Shown here: piece after piece, positions 25,030-37,432 of the stretch
Position numbering within the stretch: the stretch's first letter is position 1
How the letters are laid out: every line of letters begins with the position of its first letter
Source of the DNA: Harmonia axyridis
Taxonomy: Eukaryota; Arthropoda; Insecta; Coleoptera; Coccinellidae
Assembly: GCF_914767665.1 (NCBI RefSeq)
Contig: NC_059502.1
Location: forward strand, 61,238,031-61,302,030
Length of the DNA stretch: 64,000 bases
Direction: 5' to 3'
The notes under the pieces: generated by a model
The model's input: the letters and a program-made list of their open reading frames with translations, nothing else
Told to the model about the DNA's origin: nothing
The model's database searches: none
Position numbers and translations under genes: made by a program

Positions 25030-25436
25030 TTTGCGTCCTATAAAAAATTTTTCTCTAATTCTGTGGTTATTCCGTTCATTCTTCCACATCTTGTAGAACA
25101 AAATCGTGCGAGAATATATCAGAAACGCACAGTTTTCATGGTTATATTTTATTATTATATGTTGGTACTTCGAACTTTCCGCCACGGCTTTATCTGTCAA
25201 TTCATCAATTTGCCTTAAAGAAATCAATTCTGCCAACCAACATTTTTCAATGCAAAAGTCACTAAATGATATGTATGGAAATATTTCATTAATTTCAATA
25301 GGAATGCAATGAATTAGAGAAAATAATGTATAATACTCGTACAGAAGGCTCATTCTACCACTCGTTCATTCAAAAACTCGAATTTTGAACTCATGGAAGA
25401 ATATCAATGCCTTCTGCACTTGTATTATAAATAACT
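25030..25436 (-). repeat. unclassified dispersed repeat, copy B (inverted relative to copy A)
   Basis: Reverse-complement copy of the repeat at 6249-6690, with the same ~65-residue ORF read on the minus strand (LRQIDELTDKAVAESSKYQ). Compared with copy A it lacks a short GC-rich piece (GAGCCGCGAAGTGGC) in the palindromic end. Flanking bases AATAGTTATTTATAATAC are shared by both copies, so the true element end is further out than the palindrome. Confidence 0.7.
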
Positions 25437-25449
25437 ATTCCAACTAATA

Positions 25450-28170
25450 TTGTGTTGACAGTATCACTAGTAATTCTATGTTTTCATGGTAAACCATAGA
25501 CTAGGAAGTTCTGACTGCAGTTTTGTGTCCAGGAAGCAAAATTATTTTGAAGAGTTCCTCTAACTTAAGTCTGTGCTTTCATCATTTTTTATTTGTGTAT
25601 TGTTTTTTATTCTGAAGTAGAATATCGAAACCGAAATATAAATGCATATAGAATATTTCAAATAATAGAGAACTTTCAATATCCATCCCTCAAAGTCTCT
25701 ACATAAAACCAATAAATGTATTTGTCACTTCCCACAAGTGTATAGTCTAGGTGGGGAGTGATACAGGACCGGCCAAGTTATTTTAACGTATGAAGATCGA
25801 GTTTCAAGCAACCATTTTTGGAACAACTATTTTTAAATCAGCAATGAGAGATCCACTTATTCACTGTATCGTTTTATAAGTTCTGCATCCTCAACTTTTC
25901 TTCACTTTCGATCAATTTTAAGAATATTTATTTCGATTTATAATATCATTTTTTACTAATTATTGTGCGCCATTGAATATATCGATTATGCGCTTCAAAC
26001 CCAAAACATTGAATCAATTCGTTCGAGTATAATTGAAAACTGCAATGAAAGAAATTAATTTGAGGTTTCTCTTCTTAAAACCACTATTATTTTGATACCC
26101 CTCCTCTTATATTTGTTTTCTAAAATAAAATGAGAACTGTTTCAATATTTTCAATAAAAATAATTATCCCTTCCGTTTTACCAATGCTAATACCTAAGGT
26201 ATTTCTTTAATAACGATGGGTACTTAAGGAAACATATCAATAATATTCTTGATATTCTGAATATCGTTTGTTCTCTTCATGTTGCTCAGCCCTGACTAGT
26301 TTTGTTCAAATTTGCGAGTGTAATAAAATTGAAGTAAGTGGAACACGGTATTTACATATTTTAGTGAATATGGGAACAAAAATTTTACAGATATAACAAC
26401 GAAAATAATGTAAATATTAAGAGAGAGAAATTCATATTGATTTATGCACAGTGAAAATATTAATTTCATTCTATTGTTATAATGCAAACTAATTGTTTAC
26501 CTCGATTTACATGGAAAATAGGCTATGAAAGCTTAATACATTTCAATTTCATTCAAATTTTTCATGAACTCGAACTTTTTATTCCATTCTTATAACTGGA
26601 AAGATGAGAGAATTTGACACAAACAGAATTATAACTATTCGTAGAACTTCTGGAATATCCCATTAAAATATTCTTCAATATATAACAGAAGTTATCAATA
26701 AACAATAAGAAAAATCAACCAACTCTATTTCAATAAATTCGCTGGGAATAGTAATTTTATATATTTTTTTTCTAGTTTGTTATCCTGATTACATGGCATT
26801 ATATATTTCACGAATATATCCGTTTGAAGAGAGGCTATTTCTAAATTGCTACGTCTTCCTAATTTGAATTAAGTAAAGTTTATATTTAAAAGTTGAATAA
26901 TTATTACAGGAATTTGGACAACTTTGATTCAATCTCTTATTAATACATCGCCAACGTTTCGATTCTTTTTCGCGGCTCGTATTTTCATCAGATTAATTTT
27001 CGTCAATTTTAATAATATTTTTTTCATAGTGTTTATCTCGTAAATGTCAAAATAATTCTATTTCGTCTCAATTATTATATCATTACTTTATTTTTCAATA
27101 TTAATTATATTTGATTTCTTCCAAGAGAAAGACCAATTTCGGCAATTGGTGAGATTTGTACAGGTATTGTCATACCTAATTTCCATATGTTGTATTACAG
27201 GATCTATGGCTTTTATTGAAACTATCAAAATTGTTATCAAAGTTGAAAGTGAAATGAATTTATGAGAACCTGAAACCGCCTAGCAGACGAAGGATCTTAT
27301 TTTGGAATCATTGCAAATGAATTTATTTTTCTAAAAGAATTTATGCGAGAAATATTGATAGTTTGATCCATTCAAATTCTTTGTTCGAGTGTATACGGAT
27401 AGATTATTTCCTGAATCGCTGAAAATCATACTGAAAACATTGTATGTTGTTTTTTTTTTGTGATAATTGATAATCATTATCATTTCTACTCATTATCAAA
27501 AATCTCAAGCCTCTTATATGGGGTTGTCATCCTTCGAATATAAATATTTGGTATGCTCCAATCTATGAATTTGCTATCCCTTATAAGGGATAGATTGTTG
27601 CTACTTGACAGAAAGTTTTACTTGGTGTCTAAAAAAATTACGGAAAATTACCCAGATGATGCGGAATTTATCAGGTTCCTATGGAATGGTTTTCTTCTAC
27701 TGTCTTCATGAATAGTTTAAACTCTCCAATAAATGTTGTCGCAAAAATTGTTAATAATCAAGGAATTTTTTTTTCAGGGGGATACAAAGTACGTTATAGT
27801 TACATGAAGATTGAATTATATTGGAAGATTTGAGTAGCAGCGAGTTTCAGCAATCATATAAATTTTCCTCAATAGAGAGCAATAGATAAGCTCAAAGTGT
27901 AAATATTCGATGGACAGTGGCAATCTAAGTTTATGCAGTCAATTGAATCACAGAGCATAATTTTTCACAGACACCTAATGCTACGAGATGTTGCCATGAC
28001 TAGAATCCAAAAATAGGTATATATCTTGGCAAACACTCTGCCAACCCTTCTTAGCGGTATTCAAAACTATTTTTGTACAGAATGTTTGAAATTCTCTGTT
28101 GCTACTTCTCAAACATTATAATCTGGGATACCATTCAGTTAAGTCATGATGTAGTAAATAACAATTGAAT
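25450..28170. other. long AT-rich intron stretch, nothing recognised
   Basis: Part of the 12.1 kb intron between the zormin-kettin linking exon and the kettin Ig1 exon. I see no exon-like segment, transposase similarity, tRNA or long repeat here. It also contains the region around 26.3-26.5 kb with a chance ORF. Confidence 0.5.
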
Positions 28171-28692
28171 GAATACAGGGTGGATCCATGATGATTCGTA
28201 GGAATTTGACGCGTCAATCACAGATTTTCATTGTTATTTGCTGTCAATAAAGTAGCCTATCGAATATTTTTCGAAATGGTCCACTTTAAATGTAACATCT
28301 TTCATTTACTTTCAATATTTTTGTTTTCACCTGAATGACATTGGATCCTTGTGAAGTTTAATTTGAAGTTTCTTAGAAACACATATAATGTCTTTATATT
28401 TATCTGTCTCTATTTTTCGATTTTTTTTCAACACAGTATCTTATGGTTTCATTAGTGCTACATTCTCAAATTGTTTGGGAATATACAGGGTGTACCAAAA
28501 AAGTGTGAATCACTAAACATGTGTTTTCACTTAATGAACACCCTGTTTTTTTATTAAAGTTTATGATTGCATAGAATGCACCATGTATATTTCTAAACAA
28601 TTTGAGAATGATACTGTGTCGATAAAAAATTTCGAAAATTTCAAGGCTTAATCGTGATCGTAGTGTCCGTCAATGGTGGAACACCCTGTATA
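28171..28692 (+). mobile_element. foldback repeat with multiple CAGGGTG/CACCCTG boxes
   Basis: TACAGGGTGGATCC at 28176 and CACCCTGTA near 28690 bound the region. Inside, ACATTCTCAAATTGTTT (about 28460) pairs with AAACAATTTGAGAATGA (about 28595), with an inner TACAGGGTG...CACCCTG pair. The outer pair is weakly matched, so this may be one MITE nested in another. Confidence 0.45.
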
Positions 28693-29088
28693 ATAATAGG
28701 TATAGATGAATAATTCTGATGTTAATATTGCAATGAATTCAATATCAAAAGTAAATTTGCAGAATATATTAAATGGGAAAAGTATAGTTAGGAAGGATTT
28801 AAAAAATATAAATGAAGTTTTAGAATAACTCTTCGCTAATTCGGTAGTTGCGTAGGTGAAATATTCTAGGACTTTATAATTATCATGAAGAATAATATTT
28901 AAAATGGCAACAATTGCATAATCTTATTTTTTTGTGAAATGTGCCAAAGTTAGTGGTTACTGTTTTTTGTAACTGTATAGTTTTAATAAGAAAAGTTTGG
29001 GGAAAAGTTGAAGGTTTTTGTTGATTATAATTCATATCTTTTGCAACTTAGAAGGTAGGCTGAGTTTTTTCGGATGGTTTCTTCTAAC

Positions 29089-29224
29089 CTGTTGTGTGTC
29101 CAGTAACCTGTCTTGTGACATGTTGCTCAGTTCGGGTAACCCTTTGCTGGGAATACTGCTGAGACTGGGACTGCTGCATTTGGGTCTCCTGCTTTTGCGT
29201 CAAAGAATTCTGCTGTCGATTCAT
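29089..29224 (-). CDS. sls: kettin-specific start exon, Gln-rich N-terminus
   Basis: The ATG at 29224-29222 has A at -3. It opens 45 codons, MNRQQNSLTQKQETQMQQ and onward, very rich in Gln and ending RVTRTEQHVTRQVTGHTT. The exon then ends with a single G before the donor GTTAGA. That phase joins exactly to the exon at 21030 (G|TG, Val). I find no acceptor upstream, only stop-containing sequence that looks like a 5' untranslated region. This is therefore an alternative first exon that makes kettin without zormin, as is known for Drosophila sls. The Gln-rich, structureless N-terminus precedes Ig1. The donor is not perfect consensus. Confidence 0.85.
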
Positions 29225-29600
29225 GATGCCGCCACAAAAATCACACTCGTCGAAAAAAAATAATTTAAAGCACAAACACAAAAAGCACAAAAACTAAGCG
29301 AATTATTGAAGAGTCTATGAGTCGAAAAAATTGAATTAGGTTCAACTAGTCTATATATTATTTGTAAGTCACGAGATTGTTTCGTTTTCCTTGCTAGTGA
29401 TTAGCAAAAAATATCATCAAGTCATCATCCCCGATATCTTTCACCAAGACGTCGTTCGTTTGCGTTTTGCGAGCGATTAATGTAGAGCGTAGAGCGAGTC
29501 GGTAGAGAGAGCTCTCCTACTGTGGAGGTGGCAGGTGTGGTCGGAGAGGGGTCGCTCTGGAGACGATGCCCGTGTGAGATTCTGTTCTATTTCTGGATGC
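29225..29600 (-). promoter_or_regulatory. candidate kettin promoter and 5' UTR
   Basis: Upstream of the kettin ATG, a TATA-like TATATAG (minus strand, 29357-29351) lies about 25 bases before an initiator-like TCAATT (A at 29332). Farther upstream, 29460-29600 is much more GC-rich than the surroundings and contains GAGAGAGCTCTCC (29505-29517), a GAGA-type element. Either could mark the real start site. This is inference from position and composition only. Confidence 0.35.
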
Positions 29601-29864
29601 CGTGTTTCGAGAGTAACCTGGATGTGGGATTTTGGTGACGTACAGGTGGCAGAATACCTGGTCTAACGGCTTACCGTATGCACCTTTTGACAACGGACAA
29701 TTTCGGGCTTTCTAGCCATGGTCTTGTATGTTTTCACCTGATAATCCAATAATCTTAGTGTAGGGCTGCCATAAATGTTGGAACATCGACCGGGACAAGT
29801 GGCACAGAAATAGGTTGATTTACCACACAAAAAATAATCCAAACCTCATCTGAGAGGTATTCAT

Positions 29865-30098
29865 TTAATAATAATCCAGGGTTTCTAGGATTATTGGCTT
29901 TTTTGCACTTGGTAGTTGATTTATAACACATTCCCCAATAAAATAAGATTCATTCAGACATATCCACTGAAATAATTCATAAAGAACGAAAATAATATCA
30001 ACTCGCAATAAAACATAAAGTGGCAACAATAAACAAGTAGGTATGGTACCCTTCCTTTTAGGCTTGATCCTTGGTGCCATTTTTTTTAACCCATTCAT
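29865..30098 (-). other. small hydrophobic ORF, unidentified
   Basis: Reads MAPRIKPKRKG after an internal Met, then a strongly hydrophobic segment (TCLLLPLYVLLRVDIIFVL) and a short polar tail. A basic N-terminus followed by one membrane-like helix could be a small membrane protein. It could equally be chance in AT-rich DNA. I do not recognise it. It lies upstream of the kettin start exon in the linking intron. Confidence 0.2.
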
Positions 30099-31479
30099 AT
30101 ATTTCCAAGTTTAGGCTTTTTCAAGTAATTTTTTTCTCACATAATTATAAAATTTTAAGTTGTAATTTTATAATAAATTATAAATAACTTAACTGTGCTT
30201 CCTGCACTTGATGCATTTCGTTCATTCGTTCTTAAACCACTGTCAAGATCTCATAGAAAAAAAAACACCCGTTCCACATGAACATCGTGTTCCAGAATTG
30301 CGAGAATATATTGGCACATTTTGATGAGATTCGTCTTTATTTCATCGTCTCTTGTTTTATTGAGAAATTATATCTATTTATCGTGTATGTTTTTAGCTTT
30401 CCACTCATCTGACATTTCTGTGTTAATGAAAGAATTCAAATAGGTTCATAAATTTTTCATAAACGGCAATCTTCAAGCGTGAAACCTTTCCCATTCACAT
30501 ATCCAACAGTTTCTTCAACTAGATTTCATTAAGGAACATCATTCAAAAACATTCATTCAAATATATCGAATTTTGTCATTGGCCGAGTACACTATATTCG
30601 AGATATCGGTTGTTGTGAAAAATCTCTGACTTCACTGTCAAATTAAGGTTATTGCATTGTATTCATCGTGCTAACATTCTTTAGTTTGTTATCGACTTGT
30701 CTTGTTTGGTTCCCAGAATATTTATTTAGTAATCTTCTATTCAACTCTTTCTTAGTACCTATCCTCTCAATAAATTTTTTCTTTAATAACAGTGATTGAT
30801 GATTTTTCAATCCTATCAATCGGTTTGTCAATCAGAAATGCTTGACTGTGTAAAAATAGAAAATAGTAGAAATAGAGTATAAAGTATAAAGAGTCAAAAT
30901 GAAATCAGTTACAGCTTTTGAGGTCTTTTTGTCAGCTAAGAAAATTTTTTTCAATGGCATTCCTAATAGCTTCAGCAAGCGTTCGATAGCTAGAAGTAGT
31001 GAAAGCCATCGAATTCTAGAATAAGAAAGTACATTGCTGTAAGTTGTTTCTGCGTACTCATGAAAACCTTTCATCGTTCCACCCTTACAAAAATATCGAA
31101 AAATAGAAAAAAAAGACCAATAGACTGCACAGAAATTGACATCATATCGGCGGAATTGGAAGCAGTATTGTGAAGTATGTGCGCTGGATAATCGATAGTT
31201 TTGATGTCTTTGGAAAAAAGCTCTAAAAAAAAAATTAACCTTTATTTTACTTCGAAGTAAGTACCTTTTTATGTGATCCCCACTGACAGCGAAAATATTT
31301 TATATGAAAATATTAAGGTCCTCTAAGGATTCAATACAAAATAAAGTGATTGTATAAGACGATTTATTTGGCCATGTGTCCAATTTTAATCATTTTATTT
31401 TCAATTCTTCTGATATAATTCTCCATTCTCAGAGCCAGAAAGCTCTGAAAATTCATGATATTCCACATTTGCCCCCCCC

Positions 31480-31715
31480 CCTCTTAGTCGCCATACATCA
31501 TTTCCATTGAACACGCTTGGGATCAGCTACTAAGAGCTTAAGATTCTCATCAACTACCTCCTCATACGTTTCAAGATGGCTTTCACTGTTACTCTGGAGA
31601 GAAACTGATCAAGGCTACTTCAACAATCTGATCAAAAGTATGCAAAGGCGTTGTCAAGCTATGTTGATGTTGAGGAGGCCATACTCTTTACTGAACTTCA
31701 TTTTTTCAATTTATT
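31480..31715 (+). pseudogene. Tc1-like transposase C-terminal remnant
   Basis: Plus-strand reading, with one in-frame stop and frame changes, gives PIEHAWDQL and later NNLIKSMQRRCQAMLMLRGG. These are the conserved C-terminal blocks of Tc1-family DDE transposases (IEHxWDxLGR and INxLIxSMPRRCxxxxxxxGG). The catalytic N-terminal two thirds are missing. An inert fragment in the zormin-kettin linking intron. Confidence 0.7.
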
Positions 31716-33147
31716 GAGTGTTGATTTTGTACTATTAAAAATAAGTTTTCAACAAAAACTGTGCTACTTATAAAGAAATGGGCAAAAAAATGATTTAGAT
31801 GAGTGAGAAAACATTTAGATCTATTATATTTAAAAAATGGTTGAAGAAACTGGAAACTCCTGAAACAGTCTCAAAATCTCGGAACTTCCTTAACTTTTGT
31901 GGAGCAATATATTTCTTCACTGGAATGACATGATTAACTGTCATTTATATTTTGTACAGATTTCGGATGAATTTAACAATTCCTAATAGTAATTCCATTG
32001 GTAAATTTGTACATTATTTATTTTTTCATTTCTCAGATTTCATTTTGGTAAGGATTTCGTAGTAGGTGAACATAAGGTTTTCTCATTATATTTTTCCAAA
32101 ACAATGGAGCAATAAAAATACAAAACCATGAAACTTACCTGATCTGAGGAGATTCAATTTTTATTATGAAATTCAATATAATTCTATATAACGGTTTGTT
32201 TTCATACATAGTTTGTATAAAATGTACTAATTGAGTTGAGAGAAGCTACCTTTCTATACAAGATCTATCTACAGATGCTTTATTCTAATTTACTACCTAC
32301 TGGTAAATAATACCGCCACCAAATATGTTAAAGCTAAAGTTAAAATACTTTTGTGCGAATAAAATACAATTTGAAGATTGTTCGTTTCATTTAATACATA
32401 ATGATTCTTCGACTTCTTGATTTGTTCAACAAGAGTGTTCATAAAAACATTTCCTTCACCACGATGTTGCCACTCTGTTTCTTCTGAATATAATGTCGAT
32501 TTTATGGAAGAATCAGTTCATTCTTTTACAAAAAGGAAAGCAAAATTTTAGAAAAGGTGAGATACAACTTAAAACAATAAATGTTCCACTGAAAACTGTT
32601 CCAACCGAAAATTTTTTTCATACAAATGCAAAATCTAGCTAATAATATCCAAATTCAATTTTTTTTTCCGAATTAATGATTCAGTGGCCAGAATATGAGG
32701 AATTATTGGAACTAAGCATAGTATAATACCACTATCGGTATAAGGGTCTTAGTTGATGACCAGTCTTCTTAAATTTCCTAGAAAAGTATATCCCCATTAT
32801 GAGGTAGAAAGAAATATATAATTTGATTTCTCCGCTTTTGTATCTTTACTATATGTACCTAGTTCTTGAAGTGAGGGCAGATAAAAACCAATGAATAATT
32901 AATTAATTTCTGGTCATCTTTGAGACTTAAGACTGTGAAACATAATAGACTTTTTTGAAATATTATGAATTCATATGTTTTCGTTTGGGTTAAAAATAAA
33001 ATAAGAGGAGATAGTGTTATACAATTTATTAGTAAAATATACAATTTTAGTGTTTATAATGTTAATATTTAGAATTACATTTAGGTAAAAAAAATGGCAC
33101 TCGTCAATTCCAATTGTCAAGTGGACATGTGAGACCATTTGACTTAC

Positions 33148-33261
33148 CGACAGAATCGAACAATTCCGGTGGTTCAGGTCTTCTATAAAATTCTATTTCA
33201 GGGGACAGACTCCTTGTTGTGTTTTTGTACCTGTACGTTCCGTACATATGCGATGGAACAC
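33148..33261 (-). CDS. sls: sls 38-codon exon linking zormin to kettin
   Basis: Too small for ordinary ORF finding, but bounded by TTTTTCAG and G|GTAAGT. Only one of its three frames is open: VPSHMYGTYRYKNTTRSLS and then a short acidic, proline-containing end (RRPEPPELFDSV). Phase 1 in and out. Upstream it joins the last zormin Ig exon (48330-48407, ends ...ILDVP-G). Downstream it joins the kettin Ig1 exon (starts V-QGAHQG). Introns of 15.1 and 12.1 kb isolate it. Including it makes the zormin-kettin fusion, and omitting it in favour of the 29.2 kb start exon makes kettin alone. Confidence 0.85.
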
Positions 33262-33610
33262 CTGAAAAATGAAATTTGTATCACTTATCATGAAAAAACC
33301 AATTGAAACGTTGTCAACGTACCAAGTTCCACAGAGAACACAAGAATCATCTCGACTATATTAATTAAAGCACAATGATATGTTTGTTACTCCAAAAGCC
33401 ACACTGACATATTTATTCTAATTAGTTGGGTTCACTAAAAAGCAGTCTGTTTTTTAAGTTGTTAAACATTTCATTATCCGCAATATGCTAACATTTCGAT
33501 CTCATTTTCTGAACACATCGTCAAAAGTTTAGCCTTCCCTATCAACTCTCAACTTGTTTAATGTAACATGACAATTTTTTGTTTGTGGAATCTTCACTTC
33601 ATCTTATCAC

Positions 33611-33832
33611 TTAAATGAAAACGATAAACCAGCAAAAAATCCTGTTTTGGAGAATTCTGGTGTATTCGAATTTGATCAGTTTTCCGCGGATAACGAGAGT
33701 TGTAATATTGAGAATATTCCGTGGAAAATGCAGGAACATTCAATTTCTCAGTTCGACCGGGAAGAATACAAAGTACATCTGCAAGTGAAGACCATTAGAA
33801 TTTTACTTGAAGGAATCAACCGGTATTTGTAA
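33611..33832 (+). other. plus-strand coding-like fragment, unidentified
   Basis: The open frame NENDKPAKNPVLENSGVFEF continues through FDREEYKVHLQVKTIRILLE to a TAA at 33832. Composition is protein-like (mixed charges, regular hydrophobics) and unlike random AT-rich DNA. No promoter, splice site or domain is recognised. It directly precedes the Tc1 remnant at 33.88 kb and may be a pseudogene exon. Confidence 0.25.
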
Positions 33833-33879
33833 CATCCCTTCAAGTCATTTTTTGAGAACCTTTAGATGGGTAGTCTCCC

Positions 33880-34560
33880 AGTAACGTAAGGAGATGGTTG
33901 CATTCCTCAAATTTAAGGAACAGAAGACCTCGGCTATCACCTGGACATAGAGCTACCCGTCGGCAATAGACAGAACACCACAAAGACTGGCTTTGACCAC
34001 AATATCGCAACGTACTTTTTTCGGACTAGTCATGATTCGGTTTACAAAGTGATATTCGACGAGAAAGGGTTTGGAGAGGTCCAGGCAAATTAAAGCGACT
34101 CAATTTCACCGGAGAAGTTGTGCTCTTTCAAGGCGGATCAATAATGTGCTGGGAGGTATAATGTTCTGTCGCCATACCTCTTTTATTATCGTCGAACGAA
34201 CAATGACTGGTGCCATCTACGTAGGAAACATCATTGAACCAATCATTGTTCCTCTGCGCAACGAATTTGCAGATAATTTCATTTATCAGTATGATAACGC
34301 CTCAACACACCAGACTTGAAGGGTTCAAATCATTCTTCAAGAGAATAATATCCATAGGATGAACTGGCCAGCAAACTCCTAAGACATGAATCCAATTGAG
34401 CACGTATGGAATTACTTAGGGAGAGTAATATCAAGTCGCCAAAACTCACCTCCAACTATTCAGGAATTGTGTTTAGCCTTTCAGGAACGATATGTCTGAA
34501 ATTTCATTGATGACTTGATTGAATGAAGAGGTGGTAATACGGACTATTGAATTTTGATTC
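33880..34560 (+). pseudogene. degenerate Tc1-like transposase
   Basis: Reading across several stops and frameshifts gives RNRRPRLSPGHRATRRQ (helix-turn-helix region), NVLFSD (first catalytic Asp region), TGEVVLFQGGSIM, then YQYDNASTHQT (second Asp region) and MNPIEHVWNYLGRVISSRQ (third acidic residue region). Block order and spacing fit a Tc1-family DDE transposase. It is clearly dead. Confidence 0.75.
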
Positions 34561-35793
34561 AGTTGTGGAAGAACTAAAATTATTCAAAAATAAATGAGCT
34601 ATTATTTTAGATTTTTCTCATTTTTCCAATTTTGTCTTATCCTGCATAAAGAAAAGATTAACAAACAAAGATTTTCTATCAAATATATTGCAGTTAAAAT
34701 AGAGAAAAATATTCATATCGTTTCCAGAACATATATTGTTTATTTCATGAGATACCTAGGGGTCGAAGACTTTTACGATGTATGAAAATTTCATACTTGG
34801 TACCTATTTTGTTCCTTTTACGAAAGAATAATGTTTTTAAGCGGATTCATTTCAATTTAATATTGAATATACTAAACTAAATAGATACAGAATTCCTAGC
34901 ATTGAATGACAAAGGGTGAAAACAACAGACAGCCTTAATAGATGATATTAATTGCATACTCCAGAAAGAAATGCCAGTTAGTATAGGAAACTCTTGCAAC
35001 ATCTCTAAGAAGGCAGCTCCAATCATAAATATAGAGAGGACACAACACATGTGTTTCGACAAAATGAGTTCCCCAATAAAACACTTGTAATAAATCATTG
35101 AAGTATTGAAAAAGTGGATGAATTTCAGTGAATTGGAGCTTTATGAATCCTGAAAACATATGTGTACCTTCTAAATTCGAAATAGTGGAATAAGGGAATT
35201 ATATCTTCGATTCTGATAAAACAACTATCACGCAATAGATTTATCCATATGTGATCATAAGCAAATTGTTGTTTTTCGAATAATAAACTCTCGAATTAAT
35301 TTGGAATAATCAAAACAGCTTTCTTCTGAAATATCCTCAATACAGGAAAGATATGATCTCAGTGAAAAAGAGTAAAACGTCCTTTGATGAATTTTATTAT
35401 CTTTGTGTTCTTATCAATCTGCGTATTCACTAGAAAAAACTGAAAATTACTGGGAGTTTTTGAGATAAAGGTTCTACGCAAGATTTTTAGACCCCTCCTG
35501 AATCCAGTGACAGCAATATATGGTAAGAACCAATCAGGAATTATAGGTATTATACAAAGACCAAGTTATTGTGAAAGAGATACAGGGTGTATCTGAATAA
35601 CACCAAAAAATATTGATCCATAACAATATGCACAATATCCATATACAGTCCCAGAGGGAGCAATTAGCGCGTGAATGACGAGCGCTCAAAAGCTCCTGAC
35701 TTCATCAATGTAACGGAGATTTTGAATGATTGTTTTTCTTAAGCTTGCAATATTCAGTTTCAATATCATAATATCATAGCAAATATTCGATTA

Positions 35794-36355
35794 TACAGGG
35801 TCCGGCAAAAAAACCTCCCTGATTTCAATAGGCATTTGCAAAAAGAATAAGAAACATATAGAACAATTACTTATATTTGTGAATAGCCTATATGATGCCA
35901 TTTTACATCACTTAGTACACTTAACTTGGTTTTGAAAATTATGTCTGATAAATGATGTCCCCCATTGTTAAGACATTCATGACATTTCCTGGCCCCCAAG
36001 GTCACCCGACTTATCACCTTGTGATTTCTTTCTGTGGGGGTACCTAAAGGCTGAAGTGTACAAACATCGTCCCAGAACTCTGCAAGAACTAAAAGATGCC
36101 ATTAGGCAGGAAGTGGCAGCCGTTCCAAGGCTTCCGAAGAACTATGGACAACTTCAGGGAAAGACTTCGTGAATGTCTTAACAATGGGGGACATCATTTA
36201 TAAGACATAATTTTCAAAACCAAGTAAAGTGTACTAAGTGATGTAAAATGGCATCATATAGGCTATTCACAAATATAAGTAATTGTTCTATATGTTTCTT
36301 ATTCTTTTTGCAAATGCCTATTGAAATTAGGGAGGTTTTTTTGCCGGACCCTGTA
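35794..36355 (+). mobile_element. mariner-type MITE with ~180-base inverted repeats and transposase tail
   Basis: Ends are TACAGGGTCCGGC and GCCGGACCCTGTA. The first and last ~180 bases are near-perfect reverse complements, running from 35794 to about 35975 and from about 36175 to 36355. The short middle reads WPPRSPDLSPCDFFLWGYLK and, frame-shifted, MDNFRERLRECLNNGG. These are the last catalytic block and C-terminus of a mariner-superfamily transposase. An internal deletion derivative of an autonomous element, flanked by TA. Confidence 0.85.
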
Positions 36356-37432
36356 TGTCCGAGTCAAAGAAAAAATTTTTTTTTATCTCGTTTCGTAAAA
36401 TACTTCTCGTGAAGAGGTTTTACAATTTGGAATAGGTATACTAGCTATGATTAAGCATACTTGTTACGAAGATGTAAAAGACAATACTTTTATTGACTAT
36501 AATCATTAGGATTAAAGGTACAATAATAAATGATATTTGATTTCCTCATTTTGCATAACGAAACAATAAAAATCGATACAAAAATTCATAGAATCATATT
36601 CGAACCGAAAATCAGTTGGGCATCTAACATATTAACGTCATCATAAATGAAAACATAGAGTAATCAAGAATTAAGAACATAATTATTATTTTTTGAAATT
36701 TAATCAGTGAAGGCGTAGGTGCTTTTTCTAATCTTTATTTATTGCATCTCCACCTTACACTCACGTTTGAAACAACCTCTTTTCAAAAAGATTCACTAAT
36801 TTTCCTGACGTATAAACAAAAAAATTTGATATGAAAGTGATTCTATTATTGAACATACACATTCATCAGGTGTGTGAGTCAGATTGACTAATCCTAAGAC
36901 GAGAACTCATCCAAAATTTAAAAATACCAAAACGTTAGATATTGGGTGTTAGATGTATCTCAGATGCGCAATTCTAGCAGCACACTCGAATGGCGTTTAT
37001 TTATAACCGTTTATTATTTGTCTCAGAATGCAGGCTTTACCGCTTCCAATATTCGAAACGGTTTTATTGTGATCGGTTGACGCGGTCGATGAATCAAAAT
37101 CTCAGGTTTTCAACACCACATCAAAATACGCATTATCCCGAAGAGTCTATTTTTGTATCAGGAACAAGAATGTCACTTATCTCAAACACGTCGAGATGCA
37201 TAAATAGGTTGTTTCTTGGGGGGTCGATAAACCTCCAGGATTTTTTAACACTCATGACCCAGAATCAACATTCCTTCTTCGATCTTTCAGTTTTTTCAAA
37301 ATATTTAAGACCTGTTATTTCACTCAAAAATCAAAATATGTCGAAGATCTTGCAAACATATCATATAGAAAAGATCATTATGTGACCTTCGAACTTGAAG
37401 TTATTCATTAAGAATTTCCAATAGAATTTTCA

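Noticed and set aside
29351..29360. MEF2 site in CTATATATTA near the kettin start
   Set aside because: It fails the YTAWWWWTAR consensus at the penultimate position, so I used it only as a weak TATA-like element.
36990..37385. 131-residue plus-strand ORF
   Set aside because: No domain, no promoter or splice context, and composition typical of AT-rich noise.
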